From: Cantharellus purpuraceus
Taxonomy: Eukaryota > Basidiomycota > Agaricomycetes > Cantharellales > Hydnaceae
Direction of reading: 5' to 3'
Assembly (NCBI GenBank): GCA_025174535.1
Contig: JALBUN010000001.1
Span: 806,001-870,000, forward strand
Length of the DNA stretch: 64,000 nucleotides
Of the stretch, positions 22,839-36,100 are shown piece after piece. The translations under genes and the position numbers were made by a program. A model generated the notes under the pieces. It made no database searches, had not been told where the DNA came from, and was given only the letters and a program-made list of their open reading frames with translations. Position 1 is the first letter of the stretch; every line of letters starts with the position of its first letter.

Positions 22839-23970
22839 CGTGGTCGTGGAAGAGAAAGATTATTTCTGAAGGCGGACAGCCGGGAGGAGTAGGTGATAAT
22901 ACAGAGTTAGGCTTTGATGATGGAGGCACCGAGGCTGGAGCTAACGCGTAGCCAGATCTAATAGGATTCAATTGTAAGAAGCGTTGTACCTTGAGGTGAC
23001 AGCTCTCTCTGTCGGCTCAGCGCCTTCCCGACGCTAACGCATCATTATTGTACTACTGGCACAATGGCTATTACCAGACTTACGTAACACTGAGTGCAAC
23101 ACTCACACGGGTACACTCAAGTTACCACATAAGCTAACAACGGCGTTGTTTTCAGAAAACATTGTCAAAATTGGGTGATTGAACTGTAACTACAAGGAAG
23201 TTTTCTCCAAGATTTGAGACGGTCCATCAACATCTTCTGTCCAATTAAATAATTTGTGCCTCAGCTCTGCACATGGCATGCCGCGCGCCGTCTCGACAAG
23301 AATGTCGGACAGAATGCTTGGGGCGGCGTGCACACGAGCAAGGTCGGGAATAAGACGTGTCGACGTACGTCCGCGCTATGACCCACTCAGACTCATTTTC
23401 TGTTTCGTTCTTGTTTTCGTGATATTCGTGGCCAGGGATTGGGGGTGAATGTACAGGTTAGGAAGGTGACCGTTTGAGAGTGTTGCATGTGCAGGAGAAG
23501 ACTAGTTGACAGCATAGGACGCGGTTGAAGGAAACCGTGAAGGAGAAGCGGGACGTGAGGGGAAGATTAGATAGAGGGATGATGGGGTGCCGATCCAAGA
23601 AGCCCGCCCTGGCTCAAGGCACTCTACCCCAATGGGCTGTAGGCCCCTATCATTATTGAAAACTGGACGCCCCCAAACTCATTGCCGGGCGATGTCGAAT
23701 CGCAAATAATCGTCAGTCCCTTCCGGATTTGGAAAACTTCACCAGCGCCCTACGCCACGTTAGGCTCCATCGTCCACACAATGAGAATCGGCACCTGCGA
23801 CCTCTTAATTACCAGCGAGCACCGGCGCTCGACGTGACCAGCTCCTTGCGTACACCCCATAACGTTACAACCTTCTCTTCACTGCTTCCATGCCAAGAAA
23901 AATCGACGCCTGTGCCAGCCACGCGTCCACAAAACTCGTCGAGTCCACGTCTCCATCTCAATACCAAGCC
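22839..23970. other. Intergenic region between methyltransferase and bHLH genes
   Basis: About 1.1 kb. It must contain the methyltransferase promoter (right of 22,838) and the bHLH 3' region. Short frames here have no domain and poor start context. Confidence 0.5.
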
Positions 23971-25211
23971 TCAATACTCGCTCCCCGACGCCTGAGACAC
24001 GTTTGCACTAGAGTCGCTCCGGTGGTGATACAGGGGGTCGTGCACCTGATGGTGGTGCTGGGATGGTTGCTGCACGGTCTGAGAGTCATGTGCTGGAGGT
24101 GTAGACGCAGGCGGCTGGACGTCAGGCGGCGGCGAAAGTGGTCGCTGTTCGAGGGTAGGATCTTCAAATTGCTGAGAGGAAGGAGGAGGGAGACCCAAAT
24201 CCAGGTCCGTGGGCAACTGGCCGGTGTGATGTGCGACGGTGAGAGAGAGACGTTCGTTTATCTCGCGCAGACGGGATACCTCCGCCTCTAGAGCAGTGAC
24301 GCGTGCATGGAGAATCTTGCTGGACTGGTCAAGATTCGCAATGTAGTTGGTGGCTGTGAGCAGGTAAGTTACGGCTAGGGAAGGACAATTAAAACAAGAA
24401 AGCTGACCGCGCTCAAGGAGAGATACTTTGCTACTCTTTTGGTTAGAGAGGGGGAGGACGTCCTTGAGCCTCGCATAGCCTTCCCTCAGCTCGTCCCTGC
24501 GGCGCTGCTCGGCCTCGATACGCTGTTTCCGGGTAGCCTCTTTTCTACTATTAGCCAGGGTCTCTGCCAAGGCCTGGCCAGACATGCCGGTGCTCTGCGG
24601 ACTGAGTCCAACACCGCTCCCGTCCTGCTCGCCGTCGTCGGAAAGATCCTGGTCATCGTTGGTCGAGCTGCGCCTGCGTCGGCTTCTGAGCGTCGGTCCA
24701 GCGGGATTATAGCGGTGGTGATGGGAACGATGCACGAGCGAGCTGGCACGCACACCTGCTGGGGGTGACCCCGCGCCACTGCTGCTCTCGCGTGAGTACG
24801 AGTGCGAGTGCTGATAGTGTGTGTGGCTGTCCGTGGAGGCGTCCGAGCCCGAGACGGGGGGCGATATGGGGTGGTCGAATGCAGAGGAATCGACGGGGGA
24901 GGGCGAGGGCGGGAGCTGCATGGATGCGGCGACACGGGTGGGCGAGCCGTGGTAGACATTGGGTTGCGTCTGGTATCCCTGGTGTGGCATAAGGCTCAAT
25001 TGACGCATTTGGAGCATATCTGCTGGGAGGAGATGAACCATGAGTAGATCGAGGAGAAGAGAGCATGATACACACGGGTCTGGCTGTTGGGGACGATGCC
25101 CTGGTAGGAAAGGTGGGATGAAGCGTATGGGATGCCGGCGTATTGGCCATCTTCGTGCTGATAAAAGGGATAGCCTGTGCTGGATAGATTGGACTCGGAA
25201 TCGTGCTCCAT
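23971..25211 (-). CDS. bHLH leucine-zipper transcription factor
   Basis: Three exons. The start is MEHDSESNLSSTGYPF. An intron after SQT (GTGTGTAT...CTCCCAG) keeps frame into DMLQMRQLSL. The basic helix-loop-helix region is RKEATRKQRIEAEQRRRDEL ... GYARLKDVLP ... SSKVSLLERATNYIANL, with the second intron inside helix 2 (GTCAGC...CTCACAG). A zipper follows directly: LHARVTALEAEVSRLREI. The basic region has Glu and Arg at the positions that read E-box CANNTG sites. Flanks are disordered: Ser/Pro/His-rich upstream with RSRRRRSS, Pro/Gln-rich downstream. The bHLH-zipper layout fits homodimer or heterodimer binding. Its targets are unknown. The retained-intron frame would also be open, so splice evidence would be useful. 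Confidence 0.9.
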
Positions 25212-25693
25212 GTGGTGTGTGTGGTGGAAATACGGCTAGCAAAGCTTGCGACGTCCCTGTGGCTTAAGATTCGTGGAGGGTCGTAGCAAATTTCGTGAGG
25301 AGATACAAGATGTGACAAAGGGAAAGAAAAAAAAAAGGAGAGGTGTGAAGAAAAAAGAAAAGCTGGAGGAGGACGGCAGTCCAGACGTGGACTAAAAGGA
25401 CGGGAAAGACGAGCCGTGGTCTTTGAAGCCTCCAAGCTTTTGTCCGCGTCTAGGATGCGGGCGTCAAACTCGTCAATACCGGGTCTTCCCCAAACAATAA
25501 ATAGTGTTTTGTGCAGAGACAATAACGAAAACAGGAATATTATGTCTAATCCTTTGCCGTTTTGTCGCTGCTGTTCAAGTTGGCGTCTCGCCAAAAATGC
25601 TGTGTTCACGTCGAACCCCCAAACGTGCTTCGGCAACCAACACGGTCCGTAGCCCATTGCACATTAACTCTTGCGGAGATCTCTATTTCCATT

Positions 25694-26993
25694 CTAGACT
25701 GCGGCAGCAATCACACCAATGGCCGTCGCTGGCAGCAATGACCATAGAAACCCCTTCATCACTGTCTCCCAGTACGCTCGAATGACAAATGGGTCCTCTA
25801 CTTCCACCATCGGCGCCCAAAATTTGACTATCTTCGCCTTGCGGTCGGCTGTAGCATTGCTGTTCCCTCTGGTCTTTATCATAAACTCCGGCCCTCGTGC
25901 ATGATGCGGCGAAAACGGATCGTCGGGATGGCCCACTTTGTCAAACATATTGGCTCTCGTCTTGTCACTATGCGGAGAGATTGGCGAGTCTATGGACGTG
26001 ACAGATCTGGCAGGCATGCCATTCGCGAGTGTGGATCCTCGTGGCAGTGATAGTTCAAAGGAAGATACTTGACGAACAGAGCCTCCGACGCTAAAGCAGA
26101 GCAAGCACACCTGTCAACGGAATTAGAAAACTCGCTTGCCAAAGCCGAAAAGTAGCGCACCCCTTTCAGACCACACACGACACCGACAATCGCGAACCAC
26201 AGCCATGGTGTCAGGCACGCAGCAAAGATCCTCCCCGACGACCCGTGCATGTATATCCGTACCATGATCATGGCAATTACGGTTATGCATGCGTTCGCTA
26301 GACCCACATACGTGGAAAACGCCAGTCGTCTCCAACCCGCATTTGACTGTGCACTCTTTTCCCATCGCCGCAAACTGTCCTCCAATAGCCACTGCACCTC
26401 CTTCCGCGCAGCATCATACACACTAGGCGGAGGAGGAGGAGATGCAGGTAGCGCAAGAAGGCCAGAGCGGTCTGCATTGTTGAGATTGATCTCATAGGGT
26501 GCATCTGGCTCTACGTAGGTTCGTGTGGCAGAGGTGACAGAGTCAGAAAGTCGCGCGACCGTCTTCTGGTCTGAGTGATCTACACTGGCGTGCTCGTTCG
26601 CGTATGCACGCAGCCACATCATAAAATAAAGATTCTCCACGCTGTGTTCCGTCTAATTCAAAGAGTAAGTCAGAAGCAATTTCAAGGGAGTCGTGAAGCA
26701 CATATGTGAGATAATTTTCAAAGTCGGCGAGACTCAGCGGCGAGCAGTGTCGTCCTGCAATGACATCACAAAGCCTGTTGCACACGCATTAGTGTCCGAG
26801 CCTCCACTCTCCTTGCAGAAGCATACTCAAGTCTTGATTGTCCGGGAGGTGGGTTGACGAGTCGACGAGGAAGTGATGCGACAGCTGCCAACGAATGGCC
26901 TACGACTTTTAGTCGACTGGCATCGACGGGGAGCTCAGCGGCAGCCCTCTCTAGATCGTAGCACTGCGGCACGCGTACGGTGGGTTCTGCCAT
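25694..26993 (-). CDS. Rax1-like RGS-domain membrane protein
   Basis: The N-terminal half contains an RGS fold, seen as LCDVIAGRHCSPLSLADFEN, YLTY joined by an intron to TEHSVENLYFMMWLRAYAN, and DAPYEINLNNADRSGLL. The C-terminal half has three membrane segments: YVGLANACITVIAMIMV, TPWLWFAIVGVVCGL and, at the extreme end, GFLWSLLPATAIGVIAAA. A conserved FWAPMVEVEDPFVIRAYW stands before the last one. RGS plus C-terminal transmembrane helices is the plan of yeast Rax1, a bud-site marker partner of Rax2, and of related filamentous-fungus RGS proteins acting on G-alpha. The start is the ATG at 26,993; an in-frame upstream TTG was ignored. It is divergent from the GNL1-type gene. Confidence 0.8.
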
Positions 26994-27501
26994 GGAAAAC
27001 GAATGAAAGACCAATGCGCAGTTGACGCAAAATCATCTTTGGCCCCCCATTCAGCGCGGCCTAGAACACCTCCAGGGATAGATTTGGAGCATCTTCTGAA
27101 ACTAACGGCCTCCTTCCAAAAGGGTTCCGAAGTCGTAGAAGCCTGCAAAACTGCCTTTGGACTTTTCCGCACCACCCATTACCAGGTTTGCCATATTCGC
27201 GAAATGGCGTGGCTTCGGAGCACAATGTGGTGTACATCCGAATCCGGTCGCCATTGTAAATCAGTATCCCGCTCTCCATGCTGTCGTAAAAACATAGCGT
27301 AATCGCCGAGATCCCCAGAAGTGACACTGCTTGCCATCGAGAGGAGCTTCAGCGCGCTCGAATCACGTGATACATTACATAATTGTCTAATATGTCGCGT
27401 TCCTCCTGGACCAAGAGCTTCAAGAAGGCCATCTCTAACACCATCTACTTTCATCTTTAGCTTATGAAAGTTCAAGCCACACATTAATACAATTCTAACA
27501 G
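26994..27501. promoter_or_regulatory. Divergent promoter region, RGS gene / GNL1-type gene
   Basis: 508 bp between two divergent ATGs. It holds short open frames on both strands (for instance 27,061-27,327 minus), but these have no domain and are best read as leaders and promoter sequence of the two genes. Confidence 0.45.
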
Positions 27502-29615
27502 ATGCCTCGTCGTAAGCCTGCATCGGCGAAACAGCGTAAAGCTGAGCTCCAGGTCAAACGTGCCATCAAGCGTGGCGATATACCTCCGCCCGCTCCACAT
27601 CCAAAGCCTCCTCGCGGCAAGCGAGTTCGCAATGATGTGCCGCGCGGCGTCACCAGAGCTAAAACTGTAGATCCGACTTCCAAACGTCTCCAGTCTGCGT
27701 TCCTCAAAGTCGAACCCGAGTTTTTGGAAAAGTCTAAATTGATCGCAGCGACAGACCCATTACCGAGGCCTTTACCTAGGGAAACCGCGGTGCTAGATGG
27801 GAATGAGGTCGGGTTTGACAAAGAGGGCGATTTGACATGTCCCAGACGACCAAAGTGGAGATTCGACATGGCCAAGAAAGAGGTGGAGCATAATGAAGAA
27901 GGCCTGTACCAAAAGTGGATGAGTGAAGTCGATGGCCTCATCGAAGCTTGGCGCAGGGCTGAGGCACAAACCTCGCTGCCAAAAGACACGTTTGAAGCCT
28001 CCACCAGCAACGTCGCAACTATCGATGCCACTTCCAGAGTACCCGGATCGCCTACCTACTTTGAACGCAACCTAGAAGTATGGCGCCAGCTATGGCGTGT
28101 TTCTGAGATCTCCCAGATAATACTTCTCCTCCTCGACTCTCGTTGTCCCGCTATTCACTTCCCGCCATCCCTACACATGTACCTCACCTCACTAAAACCA
28201 CCACGTCCTCTCATTCTGGTTCTCACCAAATCAGACCTAGTTCCCCCTTCGTACACTGCTGCGTGGACCGCCTGGCTTCGTGACCGGTACCCCTCAGTGC
28301 GCATCGTAAAAGTTGAGAGTTATCGCGAGCAGAACGTAGATGAGGAGCGGAAAGGACAGGGCCAACGCAAGAAGTTCGATCCTGAGATGAAGTCTCACAA
28401 CCTGCATGAGCTTGTTGAAGCATTGAAGGACGCGCACGCGGAGCTGATCACACCACCCGAGAAAATTAGAAACAATGAGGAGAAATTGAAGAATTGGAAT
28501 CCGAGCGTGAGGCAGAGGGTTGATTGGGGGTCTGTGTTGCGTGAGGGGGGTGCTCACGTTGATGAGCCTTTAGATGATAAAGAGTTCATAACCGTTGGTT
28601 TAATCGGTACGCAAGGAGTCTTGTTCATACAGAATGTGTCTCACAATTGCACTCAATAGGACAGCCAAATGTTGGAAAGTCATCGCTCCTCAACGCTCTC
28701 TTTGGGACGCACAAGGTGAAAGCATCACGTACCCCTGGCAAGGTGCGCTCATGTATACTTCATGCATATCGCCGACTGACCGTCTCATCAAGACGAAACA
28801 CTTCCAGACATTATTTTGGACACCGTATATTCGACTTGTTGATTGTCCAGGTCTTGTCATGCCAAACTATGTGCGCATGGAGCTCCAAGTACGTCTTACG
28901 AAACCTCCCTAGGCCCATGTTCTGATAAACTTTGGGCACAGGTTCTCTGTGGCATCCTCCCTATTTCGCAAATTCCATCCATTCCAGCATGTATTCACTA
29001 TGCAACACGCCTACTCCTGCTCGAACAGATTCTCCGGCTTACACATCCATCTAACCACGCTGATGCACTTCCGGACAAGCGCACTTGGAGAGGAGAACGA
29101 ACCTTGTCACAACACACTGGACCAGTAGGAAACCGCCCATGGACGGCTATGGATATCTTGACTGCATACGCAGAGAGCAAAGGCTGGGTCACTGCAAAAG
29201 CTGGCAGGCCAGATACGAATCGTGCTGGAAATGCCTGTGCGTAGTCTTGGTTGGCTTGATGAGAGCTTTAACGCTGAAGCCCGGACATATAGTATTGAGG
29301 GCTCTCGCTGAAGGCAAGATTCGGTGGGCGTTCTGGCCACCAAGTGTGTCGCTTCCAGCGGATCATCTGCGGGAGGGTCTTGGTATATGGTTGGGCGATG
29401 AGGTTGATGAGGAGGATGAAAGTCACAGTGAGATTGGGTCTATTGGGTCGGTTTCTACGGTTTCTACGGAGGAGGACATGGAAAATGATGCAAGTGCCAC
29501 AAGTGAAGAGGAGGGAGAGTTGGAAGAGTTGGAAGAAGAGGATGAAGAAGAGGCGAGAGTGGTGGGAATGGGTCGGTTCGGGGCTTTGAGTCTTGACGAC
29601 GATCTAGACATTTGA
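27502..29615 (+). CDS. GNL1: GNL1-type circularly permuted GTPase
   Basis: Five exons (27502-28606, 28660-28742, 28793-28888, 28942-29236, 29293-29615) give 633 residues. GTPase motifs occur in permuted order G4-G5-G1-G2-G3, as in the YlqF/YawG class: LTKSDLVPP (G4, near 28,225), then GQPNVGKSSLLNALFG (G1), SRTPGKTKHFQT (G2) and DCPGLVMP (G3). The N terminus MPRRKPASAKQRKAELQ and the segment ERNLEVWRQLWRVSEISQII closely follow human GNL1, more so than LSG1 or NOG2. The tail is an acidic run (EEEGELEELEEEDEEEA) also like GNL1. Relatives act in ribosome assembly or export; the exact role of fungal GNL1 is not settled. All intron phases close cleanly. Confidence 0.88.
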
Positions 29616-29758
29616 GATAATTCTACATACTATAAGGATCTTTTTTTCTATTTTTGTGGATTCGCTGGTCTTCAGATGCCATTTTGATCATTTTCCTCAC
29701 ACGTGAGCTTGCTTATGTCATGGGTGGGTAACCAGTCGTACCACCTCCACTTCTTGCA
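29616..29758. other. Short intergenic spacer
   Basis: 143 bp separate the GNL1-type stop from the Erg26-type start on the same strand, with a T-rich run near 29,640. Terminator and promoter must overlap here. Confidence 0.4.
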
Positions 29759-31226
29759 ATGAGCTCCCAGCAGTCTTACTTGGTAATTGGAGGCTGCGGT
29801 TTTCTGGGAAGACACATTGTCGAGGCTCTTCTTGCTAGAGGGGAGCTCCAAGTGGCCGTATTCGATCTTGTGCAACGACACTTTGACCACAACGTCCAGT
29901 TTTTTACAGGTGATATCAGGGACGAAGCTGCTGTCAGTAACGCTATCCAGAAGGTCTGTCGCCTTTCTTTGGCCTCTGAGATAACCCCTAAATTGGTGGG
30001 GGTGGGATACGCAGGCACAAGCAACGACCATCTTCCATACTGCATCACCTGCAGCTACCGGACTAGCACAACAGGACCTGTACTACAGGGTCAACGTTGA
30101 GGGAACGAAGGCCGTCGTCGCTGCCTCTCTGGCTCACGGTGTCAAGTATCTTATCTACACCAGTAGTGCTGGACTTGTATTCGATGGACAGGACGTCATT
30201 GATGTCGATGAGCGGTTGCCGCCCCCAGAGAAGGCTATGGATGCGTACAATCACACGAAAGGCATTGCTGAGAAAATGGTGATCGAGGCGAATGGCAAGG
30301 AAGGCTTGAAAACTGTAGCTCTGAGACCGTCGGGGATATTTGGGTATTGTCTTTGCTACTGCTTACATGACGTGAAGCTCATTTCCCGCTCTCAGACCAG
30401 GGGACCGTTTGACACTTGTGGCACTCATTAACAGTGTCAAAAGGGGGCAAACCAAGGTGCAGATTGGCCCTAATACCAATCTAGTGGACTGGACGTACGT
30501 TACCAATGTCGTCAAAGCACATCTCCTGGCAGTAGACAAACTTTCTTCACCCAAAGTTATCTATAAAGAAGAAATGCTTGACTTATCTCTGCCAGCTATC
30601 TCGTGTAGCACAGGCGAACGTCGGGTTCCTACCTCGCTCGCACGCCCCATCGGACCTGCAGTCACCACCCCACCGAATGCCGAGAAGCTTGAAGCTGCCT
30701 TTGCTCTGCCGCGTGAAGCGGAAGAAAGGGCATTTATGCGATCTAAATACGACCCCTTAGGGCCTTCCGCTTTGGAGAGGGAAGAAGCTGAAGGTCATCC
30801 CCTCGAAGTTGCCGGCCAGGTGTTCAACATTACAAACGGAGAGCCGGTATATTTCTGGGATCCTGTTCGGACTCTGATGCTCGGAATTGGTGCTCCCAGG
30901 GAGAATGTCGATCGCGGCAAGTGGGTGCTTCCACAGACCGTAGGGAGCATCTTTGCATGGGCCGCTGAGTGGGTGTCATGGCTCACCAGCAAGGAGCCTA
31001 CGTTCACGCGGTTGCGGGTAAAATACATGTGTGCATCGCGCTACTACAACATTGAGAAGGCCCGTCGGGTGTTAGGTTACGAGCCGGATGTGGGGATGAA
31101 GGAGGGCATCGAGAGGACAATCGAGGTTCGTTGTTCAGCTAACAGTAATATAAAATGAGCGTTGATTTGAATTCGTATTAGTGGTGGCGATCCACCCAAA
31201 AGGAATCACAGGAGTCGAAGCAATAA
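29759..31226 (+). CDS. ERG26: Sterol-4-alpha-carboxylate 3-dehydrogenase (Erg26)
   Basis: Four exons (29759-29953, 30015-30343, 30396-31125, 31182-31226) give 432 residues. It is an extended short-chain dehydrogenase of the 3-beta-HSD family. The NAD site is YLVIGGCGFLGRHIVEALL, with a mid-domain acidic FFTGDIRDE. The catalytic set is YTSSAGLVFDG (Ser) and the YNHTKGIAEK motif (Tyr-x3-Lys). The fingerprint NLVDWTYVTNVVKAHLLA follows. Erg26 removes the C4 carboxyl group with oxidation at C3 during ergosterol synthesis, in the ER complex with Erg25 and Erg27. A linker of about 80 residues (PKVIYKEEM to EEAEGHP) sits between DKLSS and AGQVFNITNGEPVYFWD; basidiomycete Erg26 proteins carry such an insertion. 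No sterol neighbours are present. Confidence 0.9.
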
Positions 31227-31318
31227 TATAAGACTATCTACAGTAACTATCGGACGTTTGTAGTCTTTTTGTAGTTGAAATGGCAGTGTGACACCGTGAC
31301 GGTGGTCACCTAAGTTTG

Positions 31319-32410
31319 ATGCATTGGCCACGGTTAAAGCAGTCGAAGTCATCTGCCGCACAGCCTGAGCCATCGATGCAGCCTGGTTATGGCCAGCCAG
31401 GCACTGGTGCTATTGGTTCCAACTACCAGCCAGAGTATTTGCCGCACCCAGCTGCAGTTGCAGACCCGTATACTCGTCACCACGGTCAACCTGCCGGTCA
31501 GGATGTACCAACACGGACGTGGCTGATCCCCAGATTATCCTTGCAAATCGAGGATGTGTCTAATCCCGGTGCAGTAATATTCCTCAAGAATATGAAGCCA
31601 TATGAGGATATGAAACATGGTGCGATGGAGGTGCTAAAGTGCCTGTATACGATGGACACTCAGCCTGGCAAGTTGCGTCGGTAGTTCATTCGCATACGAA
31701 CTATTAACTGATTATGTATTGCGTAGGGGTGTCGCCTCTATTACGCTTATTCTACGAGACTTCCCTGGCGTGGCACATACATTAGGGACCCCTGCCAATG
31801 ACGCGGATAAAGAGATCCACTTCTCCACAAGGCACATCATAGGCGTGTTGTCCGCTTATTGATCTCGTTCGTCCATGTCAATTTTATTATTAGGGTCGGA
31901 ATCACAGGCACGGAATGAGATATTAGGCGTACTTGTGCATGAGATGGTCCACTGTTTCCAGTATAATGCTAGGGGAACATGTCCCAGTGGTTTAGTCGAG
32001 GGAATAGCCGGTACGACTATCCTGATTAGATGCATTCATTGGGCTGTTTCACACAGATTGACGTCACAGATTTTGTACGTCTGCGGGCGTCCCTCAACCC
32101 TCCACACTGGAAACGCAGTATGCCATCCGACGAGGACCAGTGGGATGCAGGGTACGAGCGCACCGCATTTTTCCTGGACTGGGTGGAGGTACGAATTGCG
32201 TGTATCATTCAACGTCTTTGGCTGATCTCGAGTATTTTATTCGAACCACCCTTATTGGTGCTCATTTTCCAGGGACAATTTGGTGTCGGGGTTATTCGTG
32301 CGTTGAACGAAGGAATGCGTAATACCAAGTATGATAATGGCCGCGTGTGGAAGGACGTTACTGGACACAGTGTTGAGCATTTGTGGCAAGGGTACAAAGC
32401 GTCTTTCTAA
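31319..32410 (+). CDS. BSP-family (plant basic secretory protein-like) metallopeptidase
   Basis: Five exons (31319-31680, 31727-31844, 31908-32010, 32070-32188, 32273-32410) give 279 residues. The zinc motif is VHEMVHCFQYNARG (HExxH), followed by GLVEGIADFVRLRA, NPPHWKR, and WDAGYERTAFFLDW, the hallmarks of the peptidase family of plants, fungi and bacteria called BSP (PF04450). The N-terminal 75 residues are Gln/Pro/Gly-rich and disordered. There is no signal peptide: the start is MHWPRLKQSKSS. So unlike plant basic secretory proteins this one looks cytosolic or unconventionally exported. The third intron uses GTGTTG...ATCACAG and its borders are the least certain. The substrate is unknown. 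Confidence 0.85.
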
Positions 32411-33104
32411 TACACCAATGTAAGAATATGACGTTTTCTTCCTTCCTTCCTTCCTTGTCTAACACACAACACTGCCAGGGTGCCGTTCATGTTGACACGA
32501 CACTGGACCATGTAAAGATATTTATTTATTGAAAGTATAATGCTGTGACTCGTGTCTGCCACCCAGTTTATTCCTGTCGATTAGCAATATATACGAAGGT
32601 TGAACTGGCACTGCGGTGAGCCGTTTGAAGACGCCAATGCAGACACTTCCTATATTCGGGCCAGAAAACCTAACGGTTATCTCCAGCATCAAATTATGCA
32701 CCGTGGCATATCTCCACGTGTGGGGTTCGAATTCTTCATGTCCGTCGGCTAGATTAATAACTTAGTCTGGCATGCAGTATCTGCAAAGCAGTTAATACAA
32801 TTCATAATATGTTCCTGAGGACTCATCAGAAAGTTATTACTTACCTACATGCTAATGGGAGCAACTTTCCTTGAAGAACAGCCAGAGTGGTACCATATCC
32901 AATGTATCATGCACTTTGGTAAGCTAGCCCTAAACTTTAGTGATAACACAGCAAGTGTAGTCAAATTTGTTTATATTTAAGCAAAAGATCTATGTAAGGA
33001 GACCTCGATAATTTAGCCATCTCATGCATCAGTGTGAAGGAACGCAAGCACAAAACATTAATTTGAAATTATGATGTCCTCCCAATGAATATTGTTCAAT
33101 CATT
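32411..33104. other. Convergent intergenic region
   Basis: About 700 bp, AT-rich, with a (TTCC)n run near 32,437-32,455. Both flanking genes end here, and I see no gene. Confidence 0.5.
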
Positions 33105-36100
33105 TTATGAGCTTCCACCATGTACTTTGGATGACGTAGATGTCCGAGCCTCCCATAAAACCTCTAGTTTACTTAACGTCCGCGACAGCATCAGAGCACC
33201 ACCTGCCGTCAACCGCGGGACAGCACGATCGCTCTCCACAGTCATAGCCAGCTCGTCACTGCTCTCGCCCTTTCCACTCTTGTTGATAAGATCATGAGCG
33301 TCCTGAATCACGGATTGCAGCCGTCCGCGTTCATAGTAAAGCCAGCCGAGTTCAGACTCCAAACCTTGAAGCGGAATCTCCAGCGCACGACGAACAAATC
33401 CACGTGATAACACATATGCCTTCTCGTTATATAGCCGGCTGTTAACGAGACCTTCCTGTGTATTTCGGAGTTTCTCGTATGCTGGCTCGCAAAACCATCT
33501 GGTGAGGGAAAAAAATTGAACCGATATTTCGAGATGTTAAACAAAAGACTTACGGCTCTTTGACAAGAACTATGGGGCATCAGCACAGAACCACCATGGC
33601 AGAGAGATTGACTTCGTACCTAAGCCCTGTATTGAGACAAACGCTTGTAATAACGATGACCGTGCTGCGCTCCAAGATTCATTGCGGTCCCCTGCCCAGG
33701 TTCCCAAGATGGACAGACAAACTTTACCCTCCTCATACAAATTTGGGTTGACACGTCCGTTGCCATTTGTCCAACTAAGGAAGTGAGCCTGTGGTGGCGT
33801 CTGTGGAAAAGCCGAATCTAATAACCAATCAATAACGAAGGGCTGAATGACTATATGTCAACAAAATTGTTGCGCATTAAAGTAGTCCGTCGTACCGCAT
33901 TCTCGTATGGTGTGTTCTCTGGACCAATAATTAGACACCGTAAGAGATCCGCTCTATCTTCGTATGCCCGCACGAGTATTGACTCTGATATGGTGACAAG
34001 CAGTTGTAGTAATGGAAAGAAAACAAGACCTTGCACTTACCTGGCAAGCTGCTCTTTAAAACGCGATACTCCTTGTTCAAACGCGTCATGAAGGTCTTCG
34101 TCGTCTGTGCATGTTTAGAAGCATAAAATGCGTGGTCGATTGGAGCTTGTGGAAGAATAGCGAAACGTTGCCAAGGAGTGTCCTCGTCATCCATAGAGAT
34201 ATCTTTGGCTCTTCGAGAAGCAATATCAACTTCTGCTGGCGATCGGACGCCAGACGAGGGCCCCGAAGAAGACTCCACGTAACCTGGTATAGGAAGCACG
34301 CCGACATTCAGGGAAGAGGGCTCCATTGCGGACGGGACTGCAGGCAAATTAACACCCATCCCGTCGTCATTATAGACTTTAGGTTCGATATCGGCTATGG
34401 TCTCAGCTTTTGATGCGAAATCCTCCGTCTCCAAATGAGGTTCCTCTTCACCCTCCTCTTCATCTTCCCATTCGTCACCGGTCTCGAGATCACCATTATA
34501 CCGCTCCCAAGCACCCTCGCCGCCAGCCTCATACTGTACCTCGATGTCTCCGTCATCGTCGCCATCATAACCGTACCCTTCCGAGTACTGATCGCCCCAC
34601 ATGTCAGACATAGCATTGTCCATGCCATCTTGTAGACGCGTGAGACGCTCCAACGGGACGACGACAACCGACGTGTTGCCTAACTTCACTTCGACTTGCC
34701 CGTCTATACGTAACTGGACATGAAAGACCGTAAACTACCATCTAGTGGACAATTATTGCAAGTGCTTACATCAATGACTTCACCAAACCAATTGATTCCT
34801 TCGGCGGCAGACATATGCCTCACTCGGCCATCCAGTTCTCGCCCGACAGACTCTGGAGTTCCCCGTGCCTTGGCAATAGCTTGGCCAATGTTATGTAGTT
34901 CACCTCTCCATCCACTGATGACCGTAGTGCCATCGGGTTTCTCTTCGATTGTCGGCATCTCCCTCACCCATGCCTCAAGCTCTCCAATCTTTGGCACGCG
35001 AGGAAGCTCTGCGCCGTTGGTGGTCCCCTCATGATGCACAAATACAAAGTCGCCTCTTCTCACGCCGAAGCTATCAAGCTGCTCTTCCTGTTGTTGCGAT
35101 GCATCGATTGTCGACGTACCATGAGGGTCCAGTTCGAGCACGCTTACAAGTTCGGCAGTGTCCCGGTCGCGATAACGTATCACAGCCGTGCGATCAACTG
35201 AGTTTACGGACTGGACAACAGCAACCCACTTAGAATCTTCGGTTTTATGCAAGACATAGTCTCCCGGCCTTTGAACGCGTCAGACCTGAGTTCCAAATGA
35301 AGGCATCAACGTACCAGCAATCATACTCATCGATGTTAAGGTATGGAATGAGCATCTTCGCATCAATGTTTTCGTCTCTTGTGCCGTCTTGCCATAATAC
35401 CGTTACGCGCGACCGTGTCTCTTTGACCATCAGTGCGACGACAGTTACTAAACCGCCATCTACGCCTTCTGTGCCATGCACTGAGGGCTCCACACCATGG
35501 GAAAGAGCATACGATGGATCCCGGATAACGAACTTCTCACCGACGCGGGGCTTGCCGTCCGGCTGCCCACGCATCAGTTGTAAACGCGAGAGTTCTGGTC
35601 CCGAAAAAAACTGAGGCGGACGCGTACGCCTCGCTGCTTCAGACTTGTCGAGCTGTGTGCTATCTAAGCTACTAGCTGAGGATGTGTACAAAAAGGCGAA
35701 AGCGCACGGCTTGATTTATGGCCATCCATGTCACAGCTATCGCGGTCGGTCTGATGTTAAGCACGGTGTCATTTGGGGAAGGTCGGGGATTATTTCGTAT
35801 AAGAGCTGTGAGAAAAGAAGCTGGAGGCTCAGGGGGAAGTACATCCTAAGTGGATAGATTAGAGGACATGTAAGGCAAGGAAGAAAACACATCACTGACA
35901 GGACCTCTGTCTCCTACTTGTAACCTCCCTCCTAGCTGAGGCACGCGTACAAGTCCTCCGCCGCCCAGTTGGACAATAGCCTCATCAAAAATCTGTGCAC
36001 AAAGTAACCACAAGCACCAAGTACAGAATGTGAAACATCCACACCTCCTCTATCTACAACTCAAGAATGAGAACAAAGGCGTGTGTCCGTCATCAATCAG

